From contig NC_090260.1 of the NCBI RefSeq assembly GCF_037325665.1, positions 36,849,750 to 36,913,749 on the forward strand: 64,000 bases of DNA, written 5' to 3'. This DNA is from Littorina saxatilis. Taxonomy: Eukaryota > Mollusca > Gastropoda > Littorinimorpha > Littorinidae. The translations under genes were made by a program, and so were the position numbers. Shown piece by piece: positions 34,077 to 44,834 of the stretch. A model generated the notes under the pieces. That model was not told the origin of the DNA and ran no database searches. It saw nothing but the letters and a program-made list of their open reading frames with translations. The first letter of the stretch is position 1, and each line of letters opens with the position of its first letter.

Positions 34077-34265
34077 AATTAATTAATTAATTAATTAATG
34101 TGTGTGTGAGCGCATTAGTGTGTATGTGTGGAAGGAGGAGGGGAGGAAGTGGTGGGGGTGCGGCAGGTGGGTGTGTGTGTATGCGTGCGTGTGTATGTGT
34201 GTGCGTGTGTGTGTGTATGTAGGTGTGTGTGTATGTGCGTGTATGTGTGTGTGTGTGTTTGTGTG
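34077..34265. repeat. (ATTA)n and GT-rich low complexity
   Basis: Six TTAA/ATTA units at 34077-34098, then a GGAGG block and GT/GTGC repeats to 34265. Frames through it are by-products. Confidence 0.9.
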
Positions 34266-34543
34266 TGATGGCACGATATCCTTAGAAAATATATATTGCA
34301 TGAGTATTTGTATGGAATATGTATCCACCTGTTTATTTCATGATTTTTAAAGAGAATTCCTTTTTAGAATGCTTTACTTCATTTACTGACCAGCCACACA
34401 TGAGTTTTCCGCATGGAAGTGTATTAAAGAATTTGAATTTGAATTTGAATTGGCTGTCAAGAAATGAACAATGAGTGCATAATTCCACTACTGATTTCTT
34501 TTTCAAAAATGTAATTCAACTTTTTTTTAATTTCCACATTCAG

Positions 34544-36113
34544 GTTAAGCAACGTTCCCCTTGACGGCTTGATCATCCGCTCCAAAGCCGAGGACTTGGC
34601 TGCATCGATGGGAGAAAGCAATTGGACATGCACAAACTCCTGGCTGCAGCGTTGGAAGACTCGACATGGCCTTGTCTTCAAAAAGATGCATGGCGAAAGG
34701 GCTTCCGTCGACGAGAAGTCAACAGACGCTTGGGTCGAAGACATTTTGCGCCCAACGCTAGACAGATACAAGGCCGACGACGTCTACAACGTGGACGAGA
34801 CAGGTCTGTTTTGGAAACTTCTTCCTGACAGAACATTTGCCTTTAGAGGGGAGACTTGCACTGGAGGGAAGAAATCGCGCGAGAGAGTGACAATCACGTT
34901 TTGTTGCAACATGACCGGAACAGACAAGCGTCAGCCAATCTTTATTGGCAAACACGCGAATCCGAGATGCTTCAAACACGTCAAGAAAGGTTTGCCTGTG
35001 CAATATGACAGCAACGCATCTGCTTGGATGACAAAAGAAATCTTCAAACCCTGGCTCATGCAGTGTGACAGAGACATGGAAAGGCAAAATAGGAAGGTCC
35101 TACTCGTGATGGACAACTGTTCCAGTCACAAATTGCCTGATCTCCGTGCAGTCGAGGTACTGTTCCTTCCGCCAAATGCGACATCGAAACTGCAGCCCCT
35201 TGATGCGGGCATCATTCATGTTTTCAAAGTGAAGTACAGGAGGTCCATGTGTTTGAACCTTCTCGCCTGCATTGAGGGCGGAGGAGGTACCTACCAGCCA
35301 ACTCTTCTTGATGCCATACACATGACGACGCAGTCGTGGGAAAAGGTCACTACAGACACCATTGCCCACTGCTTTCGCAACGCTGGCTTCCGTCATTCCT
35401 CAGATGACCAGACAACATCAGATTCAGAACCCTGCCTTGAGAAAGATCAGCAGGAAGTGGAGCCGCTCCTTTCTCGCCTGTTTCAGGAGTGGAACGTCAC
35501 CCCATCTGATTACTTCACTGTTGATGAGGACGTGCTCACCGAGGATCCAACAGCCGCACCGGATGTAGCAGCAGAACCGTGCACTTCTAGAATCCCAGAT
35601 TCCGATGCATCTTCAGAGGAAGAAGACGAAGAAATGCCCCAGGTGTCATCAAGAGAGGCTATGGCGTCCGCAGCGATCATTAGCAATTTTTGTATGCTGA
35701 CAGGAAAGATGGAACTGATCAAGTGCTTCAATGGGTTCAAGGAGATTCTCTTACGCCACATTGAGGATTCCAAAAAACAGACACGTGTTTCAGACTTTTT
35801 TGAAAGAGACAGTGGCACTGGAGGAGAGGAAGGAGGAAGTCGAGTGGGTGGAAGGGGAGAAGGAAGTGGCGTGAGTGGAAGGGGAGGAGGAAGTGGCGTG
35901 AGTGGAAGGGGAGGAGGAAGTGGCGTGGGAGGAAGTGGCGTGGGAGGAAGGGAAGGAGGAAGTGCCGTGGGAGGAAGGGAAGGCAAGGAGGAAGTGGCGT
36001 GGGAGGAAGTGAAGGAGGAAGTGGCGTGGGAGGAAGGGAAGGAGGAAGTGGCGTGGGAGGAAGTGAAGGAGGAAGTGGCGTGGGAGGAAGGGAAGGAGGA
36101 AGTGCCGTGGTAG
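34544..36113 (+). CDS. pogo/Jerky-like transposase, exon 2 (Tc5 HTH, DDE catalytic core, PIP box)
   Basis: Acceptor TTTCCACATTCAG, then 522 codons. The second HTH (KAEDLAASMGESNWTCTNSW, then LQRWKTRHGL) completes the tandem DNA-binding domain. The DDE_1 core has YNVDETGLFW, LLVMDNCSSH and LPPNATSKLQPLDAGI. The three Asp are residues 179, 285 and 315 of the spliced protein, a DD29D spacing within the pogo/Tigger range. An acidic linker (SDASSEEEDEEM) follows. QTRVSDFF (35778-35801) is a canonical PCNA-interacting box, known in Drosophila pogo transposase. The frame ends in a Gly/Ser/Arg minisatellite that switches frame near 35980 and stops at 36113. Spliced length is about 617 residues. The catalytic core is uninterrupted, so the gene looks recently active or selected. 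Confidence 0.9.
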
Positions 36114-36470
36114 GAGGAAGTGCCGTGGTAGGAGGAGGAAGTGGCGTGAGTAGAAAGAGAGGAGGAAGTGGCGTGGGAGGAAGGGAAGGAGGAAGTGCCG
36201 TGGTAGGAGGAAGTGGCTCGGGAGGAGAAGGAGGAGGAAGTGGCGTGAGTGGAAAGAGAGGAGGAAGTGGCGTGGGAGGAAGGGAAGGAGGAAGTGGCGT
36301 GAGAGGAAAAGGAGGAGAAAGTGGCGTGGGAGGAGAGGGAGGAAGAAGTGGCGTGAGTGGAAGGGGAAGGGGAAGTGGCGTGAGTGGAAGAGAAGGAGGA
36401 CGGGGCGTGGAAAGAGAGGAGACGAGACAGAGTGGGAAACAGACAGGAGAAAGAGAGACTTGGGATGACT
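35818..36470 (+). repeat. Coding-derived minisatellite (Gly-Ser-Gly-Val / Gly-Arg-Glu-Gly)
   Basis: Repeats of GGAGGAAGTGGCGTGGGAGG and variants, units of 27-33 bp. In one frame it reads GGSGVGGREGG; in the shifted frame KEEVAWEE. The frame 35999-36583 continues the Gly-rich reading after the transposase frame has switched, and holds a second QTRVSDFF. Confidence 0.9.
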
Positions 36471-36632
36471 TTGGAAAGCAAACACGGGTGTCAGACTTTT
36501 TTGAAAGAGATAGTGGCATAGGAGGAGAGGGAGAAGGGAGTTGCGTGGGAGGAGAGGGGGCGAGAGAGAGGGACTTGGGATGAGACGGGAGACAGGGGGG
36601 AGGAGAAAGGAGAGAGAGGAGTTTGGAAGGAC

Positions 36633-37274
36633 ATGGGAAAGCAAAGGGAGAGAGGAGAGGAAGGGGGTAAGAGAGGGGGCAGTTGTAGCGGAGAGAAAAG
36701 AAAATGGGAAGACGGGGAAGAAGAAGTAACATGTTGTGGTGCACACGAAGGGCAGCCTCTAGCCTTTCATCCCACTAATGTGGAATGGAGGGTTCGCCAG
36801 TGTGCAAGATTGGGCCTTCCGGGCCCTTTGTTTTTGCCCGAACGGTGTCCAACCCAAGATCTTGGGGTCCCTTCGGAGTTAAACCACATTGTAGGGGATG
36901 GGAACTGCCTGTATCGTGCCATAAGCCTTGATTTGTGTGGTAGCCAGGCTCAGCACATGGTTGTCCGAGAAAAAATAATCGACACCATGTGCAGGAATCA
37001 CCAGGCTTTCTCTGCATACGTGGATGGAGATGTAGGTGATTATCTCGCTCACAACACCCTCCGACCCCGTTCATGGGGTTCGGATGTAGAGATATTCGCG
37101 GCTGCCACACTCCTTCAAACCACCATTGTGGTGTACACAGCCTCTTTCGAATGCTCGCGGGGATGGCTGCCACACCCACCCCTTTTCCCGATAAATGGGG
37201 TAGACAGGTCCGAGGAGAACATTTACCTCCAAAATCTCTGTGGCGGGTGGTGTCCACAAAGGTATTCTAAATGA
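36633..37274 (+). CDS. OTU-type cysteine protease-like protein
   Basis: 213 codons. After a low-complexity start the domain runs from RQCARLGLPGPLFLPERC to the end. HIVGDGNCLYRAIS carries the catalytic Cys (residue 92) in the OTU signature DGNC-[LF]-[YF]-R. WGSDVEIFAAATLLQTTIVV and ENIYLQNL match the following OTU blocks. The expected His after the last strand (usually HY/HF) is not visible; WCPQRY stands there, so activity is doubtful. OTU domains remove ubiquitin and are known as passengers of several transposons, such as Helitrons. It lies 0.5 kb after the transposase frame within the inferred element ends. It may be a second ORF or a downstream exon. The true start is uncertain. Confidence 0.75.
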   Translation: MGKQRERGEEGGKRGGSCSGEKRKWEDGEEEVTCCGAHEGQPLAFHPTNVEWRVRQCARLGLPGPLFLPERCPTQDLGVPSELNHIVGDGNCLYRAISLDLCGSQAQHMVVREKIIDTMCRNHQAFSAYVDGDVGDYLAHNTLRPRSWGSDVEIFAAATLLQTTIVVYTASFECSRGWLPHPPLFPINGVDRSEENIYLQNLCGGWCPQRYSK

Positions 37275-38311
37275 GGATGCCCTGAAAACTTCCCCACCAA
37301 CTGATTTTTATCCAGATTCTATAGCTGTCAACGAGTTGTTCTGTTTAATTTGTTTCTCCATTCAATCATTTTTTTAACCTGTTACAAATTCGTCACGAAG
37401 ACCCATAAAAGCCCAGAAGGCATTTTTGTTACATTTATAACCAGAGACATTGGTCATGGATGTGAATCAGTTGTTATCTTTTCTTTTTTTTTTATGTTGT
37501 TGTATTTTATGTTGTATTTTATTTTGTTGTATTTTATGTTCTTGTTTTTATGTTCTTGTTGTTGTTTTTATGTTGTTGTTGTTGTTGTTGTTGATTTTAT
37601 CCATTAAACTGATTTTATGTTTAACTCCATTAATAATCTGTTTTGTTTGTCTATTCAGTCATTTTAGCCTGTTATAAATTTGTCATGACTGAAGAGCCAT
37701 AATAGCCCAGGAAGGCATTTTTTTTGTACAATTAGAACCAGAGGCATTGGTCGTGGGTGTGACTCAGTTTTGTTTTTATGTTGTTGTTGTTGTTTTAATC
37801 CATTAAACTGGTTTTAAGTTTAACTCACTTTTTTGTATTCAGTGCGCGCGCGTGTGTGTTATAAATGTGTGCGTTTTGGAGAGAGAGAGAGAGGGAGAGA
37901 GAGAGAACTCAGAAAATGTTATTTGCTACGCCAACGGTCATTACAAAGCTTCCACGACCAAAAACATTGTCAAAAGCGCAAAAGGGTTGTGGAGGGAACA
38001 CACACAATACAGTTCAAACACACACAAACACACACACACACGTACGCCGGCGCACACACACACAGGGACGGGGGGGGGGGGGGGGAGAGTGCACGGCCTT
38101 ATGCAAAGCAGAACAGTTCCTTACACAAACAGTTGCTCTTTCTATCGGTTGTCCTGACAGTGTCAGTGTATGTAAGTACATGTACTTTTCCACTTGTTAT
38201 TCACAAACCTTTTCTTCTAACAAGGATATGTATCAAAACATTTAAACATAAAAAAACAAATAAATACAAAAATGATATGAAAAAAACCCTACTTTTATCA
38301 AGTAACAGACG
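37275..38311 (+). other. 3' region of the composite element
   Basis: Two diverged copies of a ~330-bp segment: 37370-37620 and 37655-37820 share TTACAAATTCGTCA/TTATAAATTTGTCA, AGCCCAG-AAGGCATTTT and AACCAGAG-CATTGGTC. GTT-rich stretches follow. At 37840-38080 are GT, GA and CA tracts and a G run. No gene seen. Confidence 0.5.
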
Positions 38312-38433
38312 CGTGGCCGGATGTATGAAAGTCAATCCACAATATTTTCATACATCCGGTTAACCGGATTTAGTAAAGACCGGATGTATGAAAGACAAAA
38401 AGTGGGTCCCGACGACTTTCTTACATCCGGTCT

Positions 38434-39253
38434 CGACATACGGCAGTGCTCCGTGACTGAGCCGCGAAGGGAAAGCACTCTCGGCGTAAATTTGTTTCAA
38501 GCAGACGGCACATTAGTTTTTAGCCGCTCGTCTTCAAAAAACAAAAGATGGAGAAAAGAACTTTGCATGTTAATAAAAGTCAAAACCACTCGAAGCCATA
38601 AATTATTCTCAGTAGTTTGACGTGCATTACAGGTGACGAAAGTTCCGTTAAGTCGTGCCTGAGGGACACAAACTGAACTGACGGCGATGGACTCAGTTGT
38701 GCCAGTTCATGAATCAGTTCTGATTGAAATCGCAACGGGTCTGACAAAAATCCACTGCACATACTTTAATTAATGAAAACACAGACTTAACCAAACAAAC
38801 AATGTTTAGGCTGAGCGAATCAGTAAGACTGCCACAATTTTTTCAGTCTTCAACTCCACTGATGACCTCTCTTTCATCCCCTCCGCTGTAAGCTTATCCC
38901 TCACGTTCCCGTATGATCGACCCAAGTGAAGGGGACAAAACTTTTGAGATTATAGTTTCCTGATTTAATTCCACGGTTGTTTCCCGTGCCGGAAGCGGGG
39001 TTCCTCGATAGTTCAATACCATCAAAATGGGTCCACGGTCACTCATTAAAGTTACAGAAAGGTATGGGACATAACCGCTTTTGCTTAGTTCATTTTTCTG
39101 AGTCAGGAGTTGTCTCCATTGACTTTACTTTGAATCCGCGGTGGCTCATTGGAAGAAAACAGGGGGACAAAACTTCACATTTTCAGCCGTCTTATTTTAT
39201 CGTTTATTTTCCAGAGCACGGTTGTCTCCATTGACCACTTTGAATCCACGGTG
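38434..39253. repeat. Spacer, then tandem ~115-bp repeat (first part)
   Basis: 38434-38960 shows nothing recognised. From about 38960 units with GGTGGCTCA, ACAGGGGGACAAAACTTCAC and ATCGTTTATTTTCCAGAG begin. They continue at 39613-39850 after a SINE-like insertion. Confidence 0.6.
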
Positions 39254-39612
39254 TCCCCCCGCGGGTTAGGGGTAAGAATTTACCCGATGCTCCCCAGCAT
39301 GTCGTAAGAGGCGACTAACGGATTCTGTTTCTCCTTTTACCCTTGTTAAGTGTTTCTTGTATAGAATATAGTCAATGTTTGTAAAGATTTTAGTCAAGCA
39401 GTATGTAAGAAATGTTAAGTCCTTTGTACTGGAAACTTGCATTCTCCCAGTTAGGTCATATATTGTACTAACGTTGCAAGCCCCTGGAGCAATCTTTTGA
39501 TTAGTGCTTTTGTGAACAACAAGTGGCTCTATCCCATCTCCCCCCTTTTTCCGTCGCGATGTAACCTTGGTGGTTGAAAACGACGTTAAACACCAAATAA
39601 AGAAAGAAAGAA
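39254..39612 (+). mobile_element. SINE-like retroposon (family S4), perfect 11-bp target duplication
   Basis: Starts CCCCCCGCGGGTTAGGGGTA, has CAGCATGTCGTAAGAGGCGA and GGTTGAAAACGACGTTAAAC, and ends in AATAAAG(AAAG)n. AATCCACGGTG is repeated at 39243-39253 and 39613-39623. A second copy is at 57930-58281. No clear pol III boxes were seen. Frames across it are by-products. Confidence 0.9.
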
Positions 39613-39900
39613 AATCCACGGTGGCTCACTGTTAGATAACAGGGGGACAAAACTTCACATTATTTGCTGTCTTACTTTATCGTTTATTTTCCAGAGTTAT
39701 CTCCATTGTCTGCATGTTACTACGTGGTGGCTCAGCGGAAAAACAAGGGGACAAAACTTCAGATCTTTTAGGGTATGATCGGCTGGTGTTAAAATTCCGC
39801 AGTTATCTCCACTGATCTATTTGTCTCCCCGATGGCTCAGTGGGTACAAAGACAAAGCACCAGCAACTTCTTAGCTTGATTTCGCGATGACTCAGTGGAT
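39613..39900. repeat. Tandem ~115-bp repeat (second part)
   Basis: Continues the units of 38960-39253: GGTGGCTCACTGTTAGATAA, ACAGGGGGACAAAACTTCAC and TTATCTCCA-TG. Later units are more diverged. Confidence 0.7.
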
Positions 39901-39925
39901 ATATTTGCTTCACAAAGGCTTGTAA

Positions 39926-41915
39926 CGCTGATGGGGTCTATGTCGACCAAAAGAGTGGGATTCCCTGTAGGTGGAGTTCCTGGAGGGGGATTCCCTGTAT
40001 ACAGGGAATCCCACAGGGTGGAGTTTTTCAATAAAACTTGCAAACCATACTCGAATTTCTAAGAAATATCAAAAAAGATTGAAAAACATCAAATTCTAGC
40101 GATGTCGCCAAGCATCACGTGACTTTCAGCGATATCAGCGACACGCTACAGGAACTCTGTAAATCCTGTATCAGGGGTGTACCTGAACTTTTTTGGCTAC
40201 CGACCAGGGGGGCCGGTAAGTCAAAAATTGAACCGGCCCCCCCAAATCCCAACCGGCCCCCAACTTGCCGGGATTTCTTACAACCGCCCCAGCGGCTCGT
40301 CGCTTGCTAACCACATACACAAAAGACGTACATTCATACTTATAATGCATACATGTGGATTTGCACTACTAATAACTACCACAAACACACAGAAAACTTG
40401 ATGACTAAAATGCTATGTTTTAATATAATGATAATTAACCTTGTTTTAATAAAGAATTTAAAATAAAAGCCGCCACAAAGAAACAAGAAATCAAAACCAC
40501 ATTCACACCCTATCACACAATCACACACTAAACCTCACTAAAAGTTACCCCCTTTATGTACCCCAACCACACAATTTACAAAGTAATTTACTATGGAACT
40601 TTACTTACCACATAAACACACACTACAAAAGAGTAAATCAGCATTTTTTTTTAATTTAAATTATGTTTTTTGTTGTATAAAACCAAGTATAAAAAACTGA
40701 CTACAAACAAAACATTTTTCTAAGTTGCTTTCTTGTTTTGTTTCTTTTTCTTTATGTCTGTGTTATTAATATTACTGTAAAAGTTGCATACCAGCCAAAT
40801 TTACCACAGCTTAAGTCATAAATAATCAAAAGCATTACATTTCATTTCTATTTCCTAATGAAAACAAACAGATGTTCAGATTTCCTGATCCTAGAATTGT
40901 TCACAGGTGATCTTTATGCTTTTGATTCAGCAGAGTTGCATCCCTTGTCCTATTGTTGAAGGTCTGTCTTTTCTTCTTTATATAGTGGATCTGGGTGGGT
41001 TTTTTTACTTCCTTAGTTGAAGGGAAATAATTGACAGCAGTAGTACTGTCACTACTTGTACTAAGTTGGTCAGCAAAGCTGGTGTTAACATATTTGGGAA
41101 AACGGTCTCAATGAGTATCCCTGCAGTCAATGACATAATTATATACATTTCCCAGAAACTGGATCAGTGGTACATAGCAGGCACATCAAAGGAAAAATAC
41201 AGAGGGCTAGGGGGAATATGTTTGCTCTGGATGGGCGGTCAGATCAAAGGCAGATGCATTGTAAAAGCTGGTTGGCCTTGAGACCTGGGTCAATGACCGT
41301 TACTTGCAATCTGAACACAGCTGCCTGTCGAGACACTGACCTTCTTACTCGGGGTCAATGACCGAGTTTTTATCTGAGAGGAAACTGTTTTACAACATGT
41401 GAAAGTCTCTGAAGGATTGGTGAGCGCAGGATAAGATCAGAGCGGGGGTGAAGTGAATAGCGCAAAGAGGGGGGAGTTTAACTATTTTGACTGCTGATGC
41501 AATCGCCAGCGGCTCGTGGCACTGGAGGGGTGATGACACGGTCAAGTGAGGCGGAGGGGGGTAGCTGTCTAGCCAATGTGTCTGACATTGATTGATGGTA
41601 GTCCTGAGTCCTCAAAGTGGGGGGAAGGGGGGGGGATGAGTGGGCAGTAGAGAAGTGACAGATTTTGAGATCGCCCGCAGAGATATTTGTTGGCCAGCCG
41701 TTCCGATTGACTACGTTGCCTAACGACTTTGTACTTCAGCAAAATTTGAACTCGCCCGGCGGGCGATTTCAGAGGAATTTCGAACTCACCCGACGCGATT
41801 TGAAGTCGCCGCGGGCGAGCGGGCGAGCGCCAAAACTCACCCCTGCTGTATACAGGGAATCCCTCTCCAGGAACAGGGAATCCCACTCTTTTGGTCGACA
41901 TAGACCCCATCAGCG
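39926..41915. mobile_element. ~2.0-kb DNA element with ~70-bp terminal inverted repeats
   Basis: Left CGCTGATGGGGTCTATGTCG, ACCAAAAGAGTGGGATTCCC and TTCCTGGAG...GATTCCCTGTATACAG (to ~40002) return inverted at 41846-41915. The left arm has an 8-bp insertion. There is no transposase frame, so it is non-autonomous. The interior is AT-rich with a GGCCGG/CCGGCC segment at 40190-40260. The target duplication is unclear. Confidence 0.75.
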
Positions 41916-42108
41916 CTAGTAACAGGGGGAGTCACTCTCGCTCTCTTTCGGGCACGAGTCCTGCTCCCGGGAAAATTTGACACAGATTTCAGCAAACTAA
42001 TGTGTTTTGAATGAAAGATAGCGCAACAAGAATGAAATTCGTTCTGTTCGACATACAAGTCCTTGAGGTTCGACCGACGGTTTCCATCTCACACCAATAG
42101 TAAATAGA

Positions 42109-42217
42109 GAATACTACATGGCTTGCTGTGTCGTACCAGATTTACACGAGTTTTTTGTTTAAATATTGAACTGCGAGCGAAGGCATCTGGTACGACACAG
42201 CAAGCCATGTAGTATTC
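42109..42217. repeat. Foldback element with 33-bp perfect arms
   Basis: GAATACTACATGGCTTGCTG and the next 13 bases (42109-42141) are perfectly inverted at 42185-42217, separated by 43 bp. It could extrude as a cruciform or be transcribed as a long hairpin. Confidence 0.92.
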
Positions 42218-42589
42218 TGTTTATCCTACATACTGTACTGACTTACGTGTATTGTACTGAAAATGTCCTGCAGTCGAGGCAGCTAAATTGAAGACGCTTG
42301 TTTTGGAACCTCCATCTCTTCTAAAGCCTCATGCGAAGAGGTGGAAGACTGGATCATCACCAATCACAGGGTGCAAGTCAATGAAACTTGGTAGTTCTTC
42401 TAACGGATAGCTGCCTGAGGTATGACTAAAAGCCCCAGGGGCTCCGTGCACCTGGATTTGACAAGTTCAGTATCTCTAAGTATCTAAGCTCGATCATCCG
42501 TACTATACTATGGAAGAGAGGGGGGGGGGGGGGGGGCATTTCAGCCGGTTAGGAGTTTATACAAGATCAACGAGGCCGAATCAGAAAGC

Positions 42590-43380
42590 TGAATGAGGGG
42601 GGAAAGCTGAATTCGCTACCCCGGTGTAACACAAAATATTTACTCCACGAAAAATTTACTCCGGAGTAAAAATGTGACCCTCCACCACGAAATGAGTCGC
42701 ATGTCACTTCGCGCGGTTCTGCGCTAGGCTTGATATAAGTCCGGAGAGTGTATGGTAACAGCGTGAGGATCACCTTAGTCACAGGCTTATAGCTCTTTTC
42801 TAAAACGGTTTTCACCACTGGATAGAGCATAAAAAACTCTTTAGGAAAATGTAAAAATATGAAAATCATGCAAAGGTGACATGTGACTCATTTCGTGGTG
42901 GAGGGTCACAAATGTCGTACAAAATTCTTACTCCGAGTACATCTTTCATACGAGAAAAGAACTCCCCATGGAACAAAAAAAATACTCCCTCCACAAAATT
43001 TTGACTCCCCAAATATTTACTTCCCGTAAATATCTCGTACGCCAAAATGGGATGTGGGCGAAGGGATAATGCCCAATAATGATCTCGCGCAAACAAATGT
43101 CGCGCTACCCTCCCTCCACCCCTTCCACCACCAAGACAGGGGATAGGGGAGTAGAAATTGCGTACACCTGGTGTGGGCAGTAAATTGCTCGTGTTAGGGT
43201 GGACTAATTTATTCGTTATTTATTCGTCAGGGGAGTACCATTTTCGACCGAAATGTTGACTGGGAACACACCTATTGTTGGAAGTAACTTTCTCGTGTTA
43301 TGGGGGAGAAGTATTTTCGCAAAGGGAGTAACATTATCGTACGAACATTTACTCCAGAATGCCCCCCCCCCCCCCTTCCC
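42590..43380. repeat. Degenerate ~25-bp motif clusters in opposite orientations
   Basis: 42600-43060 holds many variants of TTTACTCC...CGTACGA. 43130-43350 holds the inverse GGGGAGTA..ATT-TCGTACGA. The two clusters face each other around 43100, as in subterminal repeats of a DNA transposon. A MITE lies inside (42674-42909). A C run at 43362-43385 ends it. Confidence 0.6.
42674..42909. mobile_element. 236-bp MITE, GTGACCCTCC ends
   Basis: Inverted ends GTGACCCTCCACCACGAAAT, then GAGTC(G/A)CATGTCAC, about 35 bp with one mismatch. AAAT on each side may be the target duplication. No coding frame. Confidence 0.8.
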
Positions 43381-43428
43381 CCCTCCCAATCCGAGAATGT
43401 CCCCCTGGGGGACCATTTGGTTAACTGA

Positions 43429-43429
43429 G

Positions 43430-43460
<31 letters not shown>

Positions 43461-43482
43461 GTGTGTGTGTGTGTGTGTGTTT
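43429..43482. repeat. (GT)n microsatellite
   Basis: GT repeat with GGTGTGTGG interruptions. Confidence 0.95.
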
Positions 43483-43839
43483 ATTTGTCTAAATTCATTC
43501 CGTTAGACTGGCAATGTGTGTGTGTAGAGCGAGACACAGAAAACTACTGCGCAGAAAAGGCCCTCCCAGCCTCCCGTAAACCATCAGTTTTTGATCACAG
43601 ACACCACCATCAAGCATTTACAAACGACATAAAGAGCGAGCAATTTTCAAAGAATTCATTTCGCGTTAACGTATAGGTATGGATCGGACGCCTAGTTATG
43701 ATGCTAGACCTAACTTGAAATATAGAGAATAAATGTACAGCTTGTCAGGCACACATTGTTCAAGCACAAAATAATTATTTTAATATCAAGCTCAAGTTCG
43801 AAGTTTTGAAAGTAGGGAGTCCGAATGTTTAGGTCAAGT
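43483..43839. other. Spacer without recognised feature
   Basis: No gene or repeat signature seen. Confidence 0.4.
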
Positions 43840-44042
43840 CGGGTAAAACGTGTCATTTTGTATAACCTGTTTTGCACGAGAAACTTCAAAAGTCAACTTG
43901 ATCGCATGGAATACACGGGGGCGAGTTGCCCCTGCTTGCGGGGGCAAGTTGACACCGTTGACAGATTGAAAGCAAGTGGACTGTGAAGTCGGCTACTACA
44001 AAGCGGGGGCGAGATAGGAGGGGGCGGATCGGTACCTCGCCC
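43840..44042. repeat. Dispersed repeat R2, copy 1
   Basis: Shares AACGTGTCATTTTGTAT-ACC, TTGACAGATTGAAAGCAAGT and CAAAGCGGGGGCGAGATAGG with 45381-45879, with a single TGCTTGCGGGGGC unit where the other copy has 13. Confidence 0.85.
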
Positions 44043-44157
44043 GAGACGAGGCGGGGTGACGTCCCCGTTCCCCCTTCCTAACTCGCCCCCTCCCATCTCG
44101 CCCCCAATTATCTTGGGTTTTGCAAGAGAGGAGATTCGCCCCCGATCGTAAAAATCA

Positions 44158-44330
44158 CACGACACACACGCACACACACACACACATGAGCACACTCACG
44201 CACACACACACACACACACATGAGCACACTCACGCACGCACACACACACACACATGAGCACACTCACGCACGCACACACACACACACACGAGCACACTCA
44301 CGCACGCACACACACACACACATGAGCACA

Positions 44331-44369
<39 letters not shown>

Positions 44370-44394
44370 ACACACACACACACATGAGCACACT

Positions 44395-44426
<32 letters not shown>

Positions 44427-44612
44427 TGAGCACACTCACACACACACACACACACACATGAGCACACTCACGCACGCACACACACACACACATGAGCACA
44501 GGCTCACACACACACACACACACACATGAGCACACTCACGCACGCACACACACACACACATGAGCACACTCACGCACACACACACACATGAGCACACTCA
44601 CGCACGCACACA
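44158..44612. repeat. CA-rich minisatellite with ATGAGCACACTCACGCAC units
   Basis: About 13 units of 26-44 bp: CA runs joined by ATGAGCACACTCACGCAC. Confidence 0.95.
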
Positions 44613-44834
44613 ATGAAAGAAACACTCAGTACCAACACAGAGAGTTTGGCTTTGTGTATTGGGCACGTACACACATATACTGCAAAAGGTAAGGTAAATG
44701 AAAAATGCGAATGTCCAAGTCCAACAGGTGCCTAGCTGACAAACACATATTAAAAAGTAACAAAGTTAACGTCAATCAAAAATACGCATGTGCATTTTTC
44801 AGTTCAGTTACTATGTGACGTTATGTTGCGTTTG

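Larger units (their letters stand above)
31194..38433 (+). mobile_element. Composite pogo/Tigger-Jerky DNA transposon (boundaries inferred)
   Basis: The left end region (31194-31370) has repeated ACCGGATGTATGAAAG motifs. The right end region (38312-38433) has the same motif in both orientations and closes with TTACATCCGGTC, the inverse of the left GACCGGATGTA. TA precedes the left end, but I could not fix a TA duplication on the right. Between them lie a CpG-rich 5' region, a two-exon transposase (32422-32705, 34544-36113), an OTU-like frame (36633-37274) and a ~1-kb 3' region. Nested insertions include MITEs at 31899-32106 and 33501-33668, a LINE fragment at 33690-34075 and tandem repeats. 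Mariner/pogo membership follows from the transposase. Confidence 0.6.

Noticed and set aside
35510-36744. Three overlapping 318-335 codon minus-strand frames rich in Ser, Pro, Leu
   Set aside because: Shadows of the GGAGGAAGTGGCG minisatellite opposite the transposase tail.
36775-37257. 160-codon minus-strand frame
   Set aside because: Shadow of the OTU-like frame on the other strand.
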